The translations under genes and the position numbers were made by a program. From Pogostemon cablin (taxonomy: Eukaryota; Streptophyta; Magnoliopsida; Lamiales; Lamiaceae), in NCBI GenBank assembly GCA_023678885.1, contig CM042970.1:6674355-6738354 (forward strand): a DNA stretch of 64,000 nucleotides, given 5' to 3'. This document shows, piece after piece, positions 22,417-34,176 of the stretch; the stretch's first letter is position 1; each line of letters starts with the position of its first letter. Under the pieces are notes generated by a model. The model was not told the DNA's origin and ran no database searches. It saw only the letters and a list, made by a program, of their open reading frames with translations.

Positions 22417-24441
22417 TCATAAAGACCAACTTGAACGAAGCATAAGGGTCGGAAATTGGGTGACCCCATCCTTCACACACAGAATACCTGGTTGCAATGT
22501 AAATCTTTTCCCGAAATTCAAGTTCAAAAATGCCTCAACCTGAAAATGTTCCAACTTTTTTGGCCCTTGTAACAGCCCACCTAAGGTGAAGCCCCATCCA
22601 AACTCATTGTCGGGGGTGTCGGACATTGAAAATGCCCATTGAACGTGTCCCGGGTTGGAGCTTTTTGTCTTGATCCAGCCTCCTATATTTGCATTGTCAT
22701 CAAGCTCTGAGTTGATCATTAGAGCAATGGATCCATCAAAGTTATGTCTTTTCATACTCGCAAGTCTATCTTCCTCTAAAGATGACTCTGATAATCCATT
22801 ACGTTTATATAAGCTAATGGGGAAAGCCAGTGGTCCAAGATTGATATTCTGGCTGGATGCTCTAGATTGTCGGCGTACACCCAAAAGTGAGAGCTTCGTG
22901 TTTCCGGAGAGCTCCCAAACAACTTGTCCAAACGTGCTGAAGGAACGTGTTAAGCTATCAGAATTCACCTGCATTCCTAGCCCAGAAACAAACTGAGCCA
23001 AGGAGGCAACTACATTTGCTTTTCTCACCTTTATGCCGATGGCACTCCCATTGTGCTGATTCAGAAGTGGAGGTCCTAACTCAGAATAATTAGCCCTTTC
23101 CTGTAAAATGGAAATTATCCATTGAGATACACCATAGGTACAACTCTAAAAGGGGAATGAGAATCATCGAATGGTTATTACTTATTAGTTACTATTACAC
23201 ACTTCACCTGATGAGTACTTGTTGAAAATCCAACATCTCTGCACTGTGCACCCATCGGGATTGCAATTGCAGAGAACCAATCACTAATATTTGCAGTATA
23301 TAAAACTTTTGCGATTGAGAGTGGGCCACCCAACATATCGCCTTGTCCATTTCCAGATGCTTTAAACTCAGCTACAAGTGTATCTTTTTCTCTAACACCA
23401 GTTTCAAATGTGAGTCTTGCATCAATGCCGGTTCTAATACCCGATCTTTGAATTGCAATGTATTTCTGCTCATCAATGTCATCCATAATGAAGAATGCTC
23501 CAATTACATCCACCTTCCCTCTGACATGAGTACTAGCATCCTGGAACGGACTTCCTTTCAAAGATTTATGGCTCAACAGTCTTTCAACCTTGTCCTGTCT
23601 ATCTCGGAGTTTCATGATATCCGAGAATGCTTCTCGCTGAAGACGCTTCAAGATATCAATCTGTAATTCACATCATTCGGAAAGTTGTAAGGCCCCATAT
23701 CATAGCTTGTTTCTAACTACGAAGCAACATAATCGACCCAAAAACCCCACAGGAAAGAAGTTGGGAGTCATCCTTGACATATAATCAATGTTATTACACA
23801 AACTCCGTGCCTTGATACTACTCATCAACCATAGAAGCAGATTGCTAGTGAGGATTTAAGTACTGTAAAATTGAATTCTTCTACAAAGATATTACTACCA
23901 CGTTTGCAGATTAATCTATATGGAAACTCAATCACTTAAAATTAATGTCATATGCCAACAATTTACCATCTCTCTGCAAATGCAGGACCATGTTCTCTAG
24001 TTCAAACAATGCAAAAGTTCTGCTTGGCACAAAATTAATTTAAATAGACAAGAAAACAGCTCAATCTAAAGCATCTGCTGACTTTTTCATGAAATTCGGT
24101 ATAGTTTCAACAAAGCCATGGTTAAAACTAATACTACTATTGAACACATGGGACAAATAACACACTCAGTATCGTAGCTAAGTCACGCATTTCATCAAAC
24201 ACGTCACATACCAAACGCGAAAGCCCACAGAAAATTTGAATTTGAATTTCAAATTATCATATCATCAACAAAACCACACACGCACACAAAAAAAAAAAAG
24301 AATAATTGAATATATGATTTAGAGGAATACAGGATTGCTGGTGCTGGAATTTTGAGGCCAACTGAGTACACCATGAGCCAGCTCCTGCGTGGATTTCGCG
24401 AACCCTTTGAGCTTGTCGACAACTATGATCAAGGGCTCCAT
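22417..24441 (-). CDS. Conserved plant protein of unknown function, three exons, complete
   Basis: The coding exons on the minus strand are 24441-24331, 23660-23208 and 23100-22417, with GT-AG borders and phase 0 throughout, giving 415 aa. The N-terminus MEPLIIVVDKLKGFAKSTQ and the block ILKRLQREAFSDIMKLRDRQ agree with a plant protein family I recognise only as conserved and uncharacterised. Residues 38-100 are basic and helical. From about residue 75 onward the sequence alternates polar and hydrophobic residues in short strands rich in Gly, ending TLMLRSSWSL. This is reminiscent of an outer-membrane-type beta-barrel of plastids or mitochondria (inference; no targeting signal is obvious). Motifs seen: GIRTGIDARLTFETGVREKD, MSDTPDNEFGWGFTLGG. 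No lesion is seen. Function and location remain unassigned. Confidence 0.88.
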
Positions 24442-25448
24442 TTTTCAATTTAGAACCCTCCTCAATACTCTCTCTCACACACAGAGTTCAAACATTTAAA
24501 TTTCCCGTTTCCCTTCCAGCTGAAATTCTCTGCGATTTCTACGTACATCGTATTCGTAAGTATAAAGTATTTTGGGCCTGGACATGTTTGGAACATAACA
24601 AGTATTAGGCTGGGCTTTAATTTTTTGCATGGGCCAGAAATACAATGTTTGTCTGTAAGCTACATTTATATAGTCATGGCCCATTAATACTTCAAAGTTC
24701 AAAAGCTCTAAATTTTATAATATACTCCCTCCTTCCATAGTACCACCCTAATTATTTTTACATTTTTCATTTTTTATTTGTTCAACAATACTTTTTTACA
24801 CACACATACCAAAAAAAAAAAAAAAAAAAAAAACTATCGCAGTAATCTAAATTATTTTAATTTCAACTTTTAATAATAAATTTCAAATTTTTCTAGGGTT
24901 TACTTAAATTTCTTTGTCCTTTACGCTTCCAACTCCTTCAAAACTTCAATTCCATTAATATTAATTTTGAAAAGTTTGGGCATGTTATATCAACTATCTT
25001 GGACAAAGATTATAAGGCCATCAATATTAAGATTGCATTTGTATGTTAGAAGTTTAAAACGTAGGGAAGAATTAGATCCAATTGAGATTTTTTATATGGA
25101 GTTTAATGTAAATTTAGAATTTTGCCCATAGAAAATTTTCTCATGTGGATCATGAGCTGCTCATCATGGGTTGTCTCGTGAGAGAGATTACTTGCATCGA
25201 ATTGTCTATTTTTACGTTCTATTTTAAATAGTTTTTACTTTTTATCAAGTTATTACTATTACTTTGTACTGCGAATTATTCATGTAATAATTTATTTCAT
25301 TAAACCACCACTATCATTTTTTATTAATTCGAAAATTACTTTTATTAAAATGTTATCATGCTTTATCTTTATCAGAAAAGTTTTTCAAGCAATACAGTCT
25401 GTGTTTGCCTAACATTATAGACCCATCACATATATTCACTTTTATGTA
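24442..25448. other. Upstream region of the unknown-function gene
   Basis: This holds the presumed 5' UTR and promoter of the minus-strand gene. A single Stowaway end (ACTCCCTCCTTCC near 24724) and a poly(A) run at 24812-24832 mark transposon relics. TATCACTTTTTATT-type relic sequence lies at 25240-25380. The minus-strand ORF 24496-24702 is not supported. Confidence 0.45.
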
Positions 25449-25638
25449 CTCTCTCCGTCAGTCGGAAAGATATACATTTTGTTATTTTGGGCGTCCGCAC
25501 CAAAGACATACATTTCTCTTCTAAACACATGAGACTCACACACTCCATTAATACAATTATTTACTACACATTAAATAATAATACTCCTTAATTCACATGC
25601 AAAAAACAAATGTATACGTTTGTGGCGGACGGATGGAG
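25449..25638. mobile_element. Stowaway MITE (190 bp)
   Basis: The left end CTCTCTCCGTCAGTCGG and the right end GGCGGACGGATGGAG are inverted, flanked by TA at 25447-25448 and 25639-25640. The interior has the CACACTCCATTAATACAATTA family segment. Confidence 0.78.
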
Positions 25639-25979
25639 TAGAAGGTAGATCAATTAATCCTTTAAAGTGATCCATAGAAATCATGTATCATGAAGATTTC
25701 TTGTTTCATTTATCCAATGGAGAGATAGATGCAATCAATTCTCTCATTGTCTATCATCAGTCTTTTCACTTTTAAAGATGTCTCATTTTGATATTAATGG
25801 AGCTCTTAGGGGTAGTTGCATCCTCCATTATGCACTTAGAAATCATTACGAATATATTAATAGATGGTCTCTATATACATTTGAAGCATTACTCAACAGT
25901 GCCACAATGGGAATAAAAATAAACTTTTTTTTCCTAATTTTAGTTAAATATTGTCGAATCCAACGGAAATATCCTTTGC

Positions 25980-26350
25980 TCGAATAGATTCTAGTAATAT
26001 ATTCGAGTGTAAATAAAGCAATAATAAAATGAAAAAAAAATTCAAGTTAAAGTTTGAGTAAACAAAATTTCAAGTAAATATATTTGAATAATATATTAGA
26101 GTAAAATATTGTATTCGAGTAATGCATTCAAGAATTCAAGTTAAATGTTTTCTCGAGTAATGTATTTGGGTCAAACAATCTATTCGATTAATGCACTCGA
26201 ATAATGTATTCGAGTAATTTTTTTTTAGTAATATATTCGAGTAAGACATTATATTCGATTAATGTATTTTGAGTAATATTTTCTTATGATTTTTCACTTT
26301 TTATTGTTTTATTCGAATGCTTTACTCGAATACATTACTCAAATATTCAA
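25980..26350. repeat. Degenerate TATTCGAGTAA repeat cluster
   Basis: The motif TATTCGAGTAA(T), or its complement TTACTCGAATA, occurs more than ten times in about 370 bp, first mostly in direct and then in inverted orientation near 26320-26345. Spacing is irregular. Confidence 0.75.
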
Positions 26351-27289
26351 GTAAAGGGCATTTTGATTAATTCGTGTATAAAAAGAATTTGTGTTATTTA
26401 GGATACAAAAGAAAATTGTTATTTTAATTAGGGTGCAGCGTTTTTTTCTCTACATTAATCTTAAATCTGATATACTTATGTTGGTACATTACATCTAATG
26501 AGATTCACCACTGTTATAAGCCTGATTTTGTATTTTGGATTGCTGAATAAATATGTTAAAAGATGAAAAAATACAAGTGGGTCAACAATCATTATTATTC
26601 CTATATTTTTGTTTTATGAACCGGGGCAAATTCGTAAAGCACAAGAAAAGAAGCTAAAAAAATTGATAAACATTCGTGTGAGTTGAATCCTTTTTTCATG
26701 AATTATTCTTTAGTAAATGAAAAATTATTTTTTAGAGAGATAAATTATTACTCTTTTAAATAAAAAAAATTACTCTTCAAATTTTTGTACAATCTAATTT
26801 ATCAATTACACTCCAATACATGAAAAATTATTTTTAAGGAAATGAATTATTACTCATTTGAATAAAAAATATTGATATTTAAAAAGTAATTTTTTATGTA
26901 CTAAAAGATTTAAAAAAAAAAAACAGGTCACGTACGAATCGATTCACACCATCCTCGCTATTTTAAAAAAATAGGATTCACCCGCAACGTTTACTTTATA
27001 AAGAAATTGGTGATCAAAGAGTGCATGAAGTGATGCAATATATCAAAATTAGAGTAAAATATGTTAATACATTGGGAATTTAGCTTAGTTTTTTTTTTCG
27101 TTAGTTCATAACCGACAATGATAGAGACTTAGATGAATTGAATTAAATTTGACTTAGATATTCTCATACATTCATATTAATTAACTAATTTAATACTATA
27201 TATTTTTCTTAAAAAGTATTTTTTTATATTTAATTTTTCATTGAAATACTAAAAATTTTCTAACAAGCTGTATAAATTTTTATTGACTA

Positions 27290-27366
<77 letters not shown>
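27290..27366. repeat. (TA)n microsatellite
   Basis: A run of about 38 TA units. Confidence 0.97.
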
Positions 27367-27371
<5 letters not shown>

Positions 27372-28252
27372 TTAATAAGGAGTATATATAAATTATGGAT
27401 GCACAAATGAGCATCGCATCCAGGTATTTTGTTATTATATTTTACGTAATAAATAAATTATAAATTAAGAAATGAACATTAGATTAAATGATCCATTTTA
27501 AAATTAAAATATAATGGAAATTATTTTATTATTATTATTTGTTTTAAAGTATTCAGATATATCTTTGGAAAAGAGTGTAATTTGTTCCTATATCTTTAAT
27601 ACATGGAAAGCCTGTTCCTATATCTTTCACCCATAATATTATGTTTCTCTTCATAAATTTTTACTTTTTTTACTTAATTTAATAAATATTTTAATATTTT
27701 TAAGTAATAATTAAATTAAAAAATATATTATGCAAATTGAAAATGAATAACAATTTTGAAATAAATTTTGGAACTTCACAATTTTGTAAATACGAAATTT
27801 TAGAAAGTTGCTTTTTTTACTTATTTTAATAAATATTTTAATATTTTTAAGTAAAAATTAAATTAAAAAATATATTATGAAAATTGAAAATGAATAACAA
27901 TTTTGAAATAAAAATTTATGTGAGATTATTGAATTATGTGTTATTCTTTTATTAATCGAATTATAAACTTGTTTATGAAAATGTAAAAAACAATTAAGCG
28001 CGCATGACTTTGTTTATTGAATTGAAGGAGTATAACTTTTAAAATTTTATTTTATCAAAAGAGTTAAATCCTGTACATTTCAGGTACATAAATATAATTT
28101 CATATATAACAATGCGTTTTAATTCTAATGTAGTAGTATACATCAATGTTTTTAATGAATATGTACAATTAATTGCAGTTTAAATAATCTAAAATCCTCA
28201 AACAAATTATATAAAATTTAATTTACAATGTTTTATTAATATATATATGAAT

Positions 28253-28315
28253 GTACAAACAGGTGGTTCGCCCCCTCCAAGCGGCTCCGCACGCTGGCCT
28301 GACAGCATGTGAAGG
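28253..28315. other. 63-bp GC-rich insert flanked by direct repeats
   Basis: A GC-rich segment (contains GGTTCGCCCCCTCCAAGCGG and GCTGGCCTGACAGCATG) sits in otherwise very AT-rich DNA. It is bracketed by near-identical copies of TATTAATATATATGAAT at 28234-28252 (with one extra AT) and 28316-28332. Its source is not recognised. Confidence 0.6.
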
Positions 28316-28439
28316 TATTAATATATATGAATTGAATATTATGAGTGCATGAACTAAGTATTCGTGCACTTCGTGCGCAACATGTTTTACTTTATAAAAA
28401 TAGCCATTAAATTTAATTATTTAAATGATAAAATACTAC

Positions 28440-28648
28440 TCTCTCCGTTCGGATTCAAGGTTGTTATTTGTTTTTGGCACGGAGATTAAGGAGTATTATT
28501 ATTTAATGTGTAGTGGGTAGTTGTATTAGTGGAGGTGTGAGTCCATTTTTTAGTTGTATTAGTGGGTTGGTGTGTGGATAAAAAAAAAGAGACCCTTGGG
28601 GGCGTATGCCCAAAATAAAAAAATGATACCCTTAAAAGCGGACAGAGA
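28440..28648. mobile_element. Stowaway-like MITE, diverged
   Basis: The left end CTCTCTCCGTTCGGATTCAAGG and the right end CCTTAAAAGCGGACAGAGAA are inverted decayed Stowaway termini. The interior has two GTATTAGTGG(G) segments shared with the 17.1-kb copy. Confidence 0.65.
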
Positions 28649-28859
28649 ATATATTTTCTTAGAGGACTTAAAAAACTAATTAAAGAGTAGTCACATGAAT
28701 TAATATATCACACCAAAGATGATAGTCCAAACAATACAACATACTCCCCATTTCTAAATATTAGGTTACTATGGAGTATTTTGTTTCACGTTCTATATAT
28801 TTAACTTTTTAATAATTACAAGGGATACTCATTTCAAGTTAAAGATTTAGATTGATTCT

Positions 28860-29510
28860 TTTGTTTTTTATGCACCGTATTCGATCCATAGACCAACTAA
28901 TTTAGGGTAGGCCAAAATCTACCGTCCACTAGCAGCTCCCCATTCAAGTTAGAGCTTTTGCGTTCTATATGTTTAACTTCTCAATTATATCTTCATATAA
29001 GGGACCCAATTTCAAGTCAATTTTTGATGCATCGTATTCGATCCGTAGATCGACTAATTCAAGAGAAGTTAGAACCCACCGTCCACTAGCAGACCCTCAT
29101 TCGGAGACATAATAATTCGTGGAAGGCCAGAACCCACTATCCACTAGTAGACCCTCATTCAAGACAGAGTCCCGTAGACTGACTAATACGGGAGAGATAA
29201 GAACCCACCGTCCACGGAGACCCCCATTTCAAGCTAGAACCCACCGTCCACTAGCTAGACCCCCATTTAAAGCTAGTTTTTTATGCATCCTATCCGATCC
29301 CAAAACTCATTGTCCGCTAGTGGAGCCCCCATTTCAAGCCAAATGTTTGCTTTGATTTTTTTTATGCACCGTATCTGATCTATAGATCAATTAATTTGGG
29401 AGTTGCCAGAATCTACCTTTCACTAGTAAGAGACTAAGAGCCCCCATTCCAACCCTTCAAGCCAGAACTCACCGTCCACTACTGAAACCCCCATTTCAAG
29501 CCAAAACTAG
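28860..29510. repeat. Irregular minisatellite with CCCACCGTCCACTAG core
   Basis: The phrase (A)GAACCCACCGTCCACTAGC, alternating with GACCCCCATTTCAAGC and ATGCA(C/T)CGTATCCGATCC, recurs about eight times with variable unit length. The plus-strand ORF at 29119-29355 (RTHRPL/PPFQA repeats) is a by-product of this repeat and is not called as a gene. Confidence 0.85.
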
Positions 29511-29519
29511 GGGTTCTTC

Positions 29520-30575
29520 CGATAAATTATTATTATTATATTAGATTCATCATAAACACCTAAGAAAATTTGTTATGTAAAACGAATTAAAAGTTAACCT
29601 GTTCGGTGGAAAATAATATTCTTTCAGAAAATATTATTCTTTCAAGTAAAATGTGATATCGAAAATAAAGTCATTGAGATTTATAACACTATATAGTAAG
29701 ACAATATCGATCACATGTTAAATTATACTCCTGTGTATATGGTGTATGTTAATCTGAATTTTGAAACCAACATCCAATTAAATAACCAGCAATTGTATAA
29801 TTACTTTGTTGCTCCTGCAGAGTAAGGATAGGGACATAAAAATTAATTGTACTGGTGAAGATTATTTAATCAAACTATATATTCATTAATTACTTTAACT
29901 GCCAACTGTCACCAGTTTAAAACTGTTATCATCAGAATATTAAATTATGTGATGGGCCTAAAAGAATGCAAAACTAACAAAAACAAATTTGTATTAATTC
30001 ATAGCCAAGCAAGTGGGGATGTTAGATTCTAACATCTTTTTTATCAGGCCGACAACATTAGCTAGCTCACCTTTTATCCTATTAATCCGTATCAATTTCA
30101 TCTGGAAAGACCTATTTTCAATTTAATGAATATAACATTATGATGTTCTGATAATTTAGATTAGATGTGTTTTTCATAATTTTTTCATTTCATCTAAACC
30201 AATACTATTTCCATTACTTTAGTTATTAATATTAATATTTTTCGTCGTTAAAAACAAGAAAAGAAAAAGGAACAGGCTGACTGCTGACACACAGTACTAC
30301 CTTCTAATATGTGTATTTCTTCATGTTTTTTTAACATGGATCGAATTTGAAAATAAAAAAAGCTAAATTTTCTTTGAATGCTTATTTTGAATGGATATTT
30401 TCAATTAACTTGATATATCAACATTAACTCTAAGACAAAATTAACTGTACGTACATTTGAATGTAATTTTTTTTCTTTTTTACCTATTAAAAAAAACACA
30501 TTTTTTTACTCATTTTATGTGTTTGTACCCATAATACTTTTGATACAATTGATTTTTAATTGTTTAGAAGAAAAA
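29520..30575. other. Intergenic DNA, nothing recognised
   Basis: About 1 kb of AT-rich DNA without convincing ORFs, terminal repeats or RNA genes. Confidence 0.5.
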
Positions 30576-30579
30576 ACAA

Positions 30580-31070
30580 ATTTAAAAAAAAATGAGATGA
30601 ATAAAAAAAATAGAGATCAAACATATATCGTTGAATAGAAATTGATTAGGAAAGAAAAAGTATTGGCTTAATAAAAAAAGGGCTGAATAAAAAAAAGTGA
30701 TGAATACAAAAAAAAGCCTGAATAGACCACAAAAAAAGGGCTGAACAGACAAAAAAAATGGCCGAATAGAAAGGCATTGTATTCTCATAAACATATTTTG
30801 AAAACCTAAAAAATTTAGACCGAATAGAGTAAATTTTTTGGTCGAATAAACAAAATATAGGCTGAATAGAGAAAAAATTGATCGAACAGAGATAATTAAA
30901 AACCTAACAAAATAGATTGAATACAGTAAAAGAAATTTGAGATGAATGAGAAAAATAGGTTGAATTGACACAAAAAATAAGAAATAAAAAAGTCGAATAG
31001 AAAAAAATTAAAACAAAAAATATATGGGGGTTAAATAAACACAAAATAAAAAAAAATTGAGTCTAATAAA
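30580..31070. repeat. Degenerate minisatellite, GGCTGAATAGA(A)n units
   Basis: Units built on (G)GCTGAATAGA or GTCGAATAGA followed by an A-rich spacer recur about 15 times, each 20-30 bp. The minus-strand ORF at 30582-30971 (Phe/Leu-rich) is translated repeat and is not called as a gene. Confidence 0.8.
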
Positions 31071-31122
31071 TAAAATTCTGGTCACCAACAATAGATAAGA
31101 GTATTCTTAGAATGAATAGTAC

Positions 31123-31462
31123 TAATTTATCTTTGACCTTTAATTCTGAAATGTGTCCAAGTTCATTAAATCTTTTCTCCCTTTGGTAAGTTTCTTTATG
31201 CTCTTCAAATCAAATCTCTCCTTAATTTTGTCTTTGTCAAATCTTTATTTTCAATAATTCAAATTGTTGTAACAGTCACACAAAATAAATTATGGTGACT
31301 GTATAACTTCTCTTATTTTTGGCCTGTTTCAATAAGAAATAAAATAATTAAAGTATAAGTGTAGAAAATATAAATAAGTCGTAATTACACTAAATAATTC
31401 ACAACTCACGCGTAAAGAAGTGAATTTCTTCCAAAATAATCATGTAAAATTACGACTTATCA
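31123..31462 (-). repeat. LTR A, truncated copy
   Basis: It matches LTR B from TAATTTATCTTTG to ACGACTTATCA but lacks about 130 bp at its outer end. AGTAC precedes it at 31118-31122, identical to the 5 bp directly after LTR C. Confidence 0.8.
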
Positions 31463-31943
31463 AACTACCCACACTTAAACATTTGCTTGTCCTCGAGCAA
31501 AATAAGACCAAAACAAGGTAATGAAAAAATAATAATCATATGCAAGTAATAACAAAACAATGACACTTCCAAGAAAGACTAAATAGAATGCACAAAATAC
31601 AAATAAGTGACATAATGTCTCATAAAGATTTGCAACTTATGTAAGATAAAGAAGTTAAGAATTCATGGTCGCATAATGGTTTCGCTCAATAATGCTCAAT
31701 TATATGTAATGGATAGCAAAACACTCAAAATTAAACAAGACAAGATCAAATCTCCACCAAGTTCAATGAACGTGGTGCAAATATCAAAAGAACTTTAAAA
31801 TGGCTATAATGGAGCTTGGGATAAGGTGGGATAAAAGGGAATAGAAAGACTAAATATATCACTTTGCAAAATATGTTAATCATGTAAAACGTAAATTATA
31901 TGGTCATTGGTCAGCCTTAACATGTCAAGCTCCACAGAAAATT

Positions 31944-32413
31944 TGGTGTGCTTTCGTGGTGGAGCTCCTCCCTCGTCTCCAATCTGCTCGTGCAGTCCGG
32001 ATGTGTCTTCTGCCTTCCAACGTGATCGAATAACCGTGGTGATCTCCAAAATTAATATAAGGATCCTGAATTAATTTATCTTTGGCCTTCCATTCTGAAA
32101 TGTGTCCAAGTTCATTGAATATTTTCTCCTTTTGGTAAGTTTCCTTATGCTCTTCAAATCAAATCTCTCCTTAATTTTGCCTTGGTCAAATCTTTATTTC
32201 CAATAATTAAAATTATTGTAACAGTCACACAAAATAAATTATGGTGACTGTACAACTTCTCTTATTTTTGGCATGTTTCAATAAGAATAAAATAATTAAA
32301 GTATAAGTGTAAAAAATATAAATAAGTCGTAATTACACTAAATAATTCACAACTCACGCATAAAGAAGTGAATTTCATCCAAAATAATAATCATGTAAAA
32401 TTACGACTTATCA
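31944..32413 (-). repeat. LTR B (470 bp)
   Basis: It runs from TGGTGTGCTTTCGTGG to ACGACTTATCA and aligns over its length with LTR C. The minus-strand start TGATAAGTCG is preceded by a polypurine tract. Confidence 0.85.
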
Positions 32414-32992
32414 AACTACCCACACCTAAACCTTTGCTTGTCCTCAAGTATAACAAGACCAAAACAAGGTAACGGAAAAATAATAATCATATGCAAGTGA
32501 TAGCAAAACAATGACATTTCCAAGAAAGACTAAATAGAATGCACAAAATACAAATGAATGACAGAATGTCTCACAAAAATTTGCAACTTATGTAAGATAA
32601 AGAAGTTAAGAATTCATGGCCTCACATTGGTTTCGCTCAATAACGCTCAAGTGTATGGGTAGCAAAACACTCAAAATTAAATAAGACAAGACATTACCAT
32701 AAGCATGCTCCCAAATCAAATATCCACCAAGTTCAATGAGCATGGTGCAAATATCAAAAGGACTTTAAAATGGTTATAATGGGGCTTGGGATAAGGTGGG
32801 ATAAAAAGAAATAGTAAGGCTAAATATACCACTTTGCAAATTATGTTAATCATGTAAAACGTACATCAAAGCAACACATCATGCCATTCTCATTTTTCTA
32901 CATCCCTTCTTCATTTTTTTGTTGATAATTCTGATTTTAATCAACAATTCGCCTACCCACACCTTTTTTTCACAATTTCGAAAAACAGGGGC

Positions 32993-33013
32993 AACACTGA
33001 AGGGTTCAGTGTT
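32993..33013. repeat. 21-bp palindrome in the element's internal region
   Basis: AACACTGAA-GGG-TTCAGTGTT has perfect 9-bp arms around a 3-bp loop. Related palindromes occur at 34443-34471 and 35161-35200 in the same element. Confidence 0.85.
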
Positions 33014-34176
33014 ACTTTTAGAAAAATTCTGCAATAAATTTCAGCTTTGTTTTCTGCTCTTTTTTTTTTCAGCTCCGATTTCTCTTCTCTTATTTTTTTT
33101 CAACCATTTTTTTCAATCTGTCATCCTTTCTTTTCTTTTCCTCTTTTTTTTCTCCATTTTTTTCACATCAACTCCCCTTTATCTTCAATTCAACCACCAT
33201 CATATTTTCAATGATTTCCACAATATGCAAAATAGTAGGAGGTTCAATTGGAGGGGTTTAAGAAAGAAATGAAATGTGGCTATTTTGATATGCTCATTCA
33301 ACAAAGAAATGGCTAGGCTCAAAGTATCTCTCCTAAAAGATTTAATAAGATTGGGTAGGTAAAAAGAAGGTCAAACAATGGGTTGCCTAGGTGACTTTAT
33401 CATTTAAATGCACATGCTCAATGTATGATCTCAAAATACATTCAAGGAGCAAGTTCTAGAATGTACATATCAAGTTCAATTTGCACTCAATCAAGAAAAA
33501 TATAGAGCTTGTATAGATTATAGCTCTTCAAGGCTCAAAGCTCACAAGAATAGGGTAATTTTGCCATGAATTCTCAAAAAAAAAAAAAAATTCCACATTT
33601 GCCACAAAAGTAATAAGACAAATCCAACAACTCACAAGTATCGGTATATCAAATGTAATTATCTTGTCATGCCAAATATTTCACATATCAAAGACACACT
33701 CTCATCATAAATCCAATACCAACTTCACATGTGCACATGTATAAGAATATTATTCCAAATGAATTATCATATGCACATCTATTAACCAACAACATTGCAA
33801 CTTCAAATATCACTCAATACACCAACCTACCCACGCCTAATTACTTTGCTTGTCATCAAGCAAACAAAACACAATAAAATTTAAGGGAAAATTAAGTGCA
33901 AGAGTGGAAAGAAGTCACCGAATTAAGCTCTATGTGATTGACCACAAGTTGAGATTTTTCTTTTTCTCTAGAAACATTACCAATATCATCATTGCTTCAC
34001 TTCATAGCACTTCCTGAAAAATAGCACATACCTAAAGAACAAGATTATTTATTGAGAAAAATAAAATAAATAAAAATAAAAATTTAAGTTGGGTTGTCTC
34101 CCAACAAGCGCCTTTTCTTTACGTCGTTGGCTCAACATTCACTTCTCTTTCACGTGATCGCAGTAAAGTAATCAAA

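Larger units (their letters stand above)
25641..28233. other. AT-rich intergenic DNA
   Basis: No gene is seen. Content includes the TATTCGAGTAA repeat cluster (25980-26350), a (TA)n run at 27290-27366, and two direct copies of a ~130-bp segment (about 27655-27775 and 27805-27925) sharing TAAATATTTTAATATTTTTA and AAAATTGAAAATGAATAACA. Confidence 0.6.

Noticed and set aside
22655..23666. Plus-strand ORFs of 107-113 aa
   Set aside because: They are antisense to exons 2 and 3 of the unknown-function gene.
29119..29355. Pro/Arg-rich 78-aa ORF
   Set aside because: It is a translated minisatellite with no start context.
30582..30971. Minus-strand Phe/Leu-rich 129-aa ORF resembling a membrane protein
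   Set aside because: It is a translation of A-rich minisatellite units.
32919..33272. Plus-strand 117-aa ORF with hydrophobic Phe-rich segments
   Set aside because: It lies antisense in the internal region of the retrotransposon and arises from T-rich tracts.
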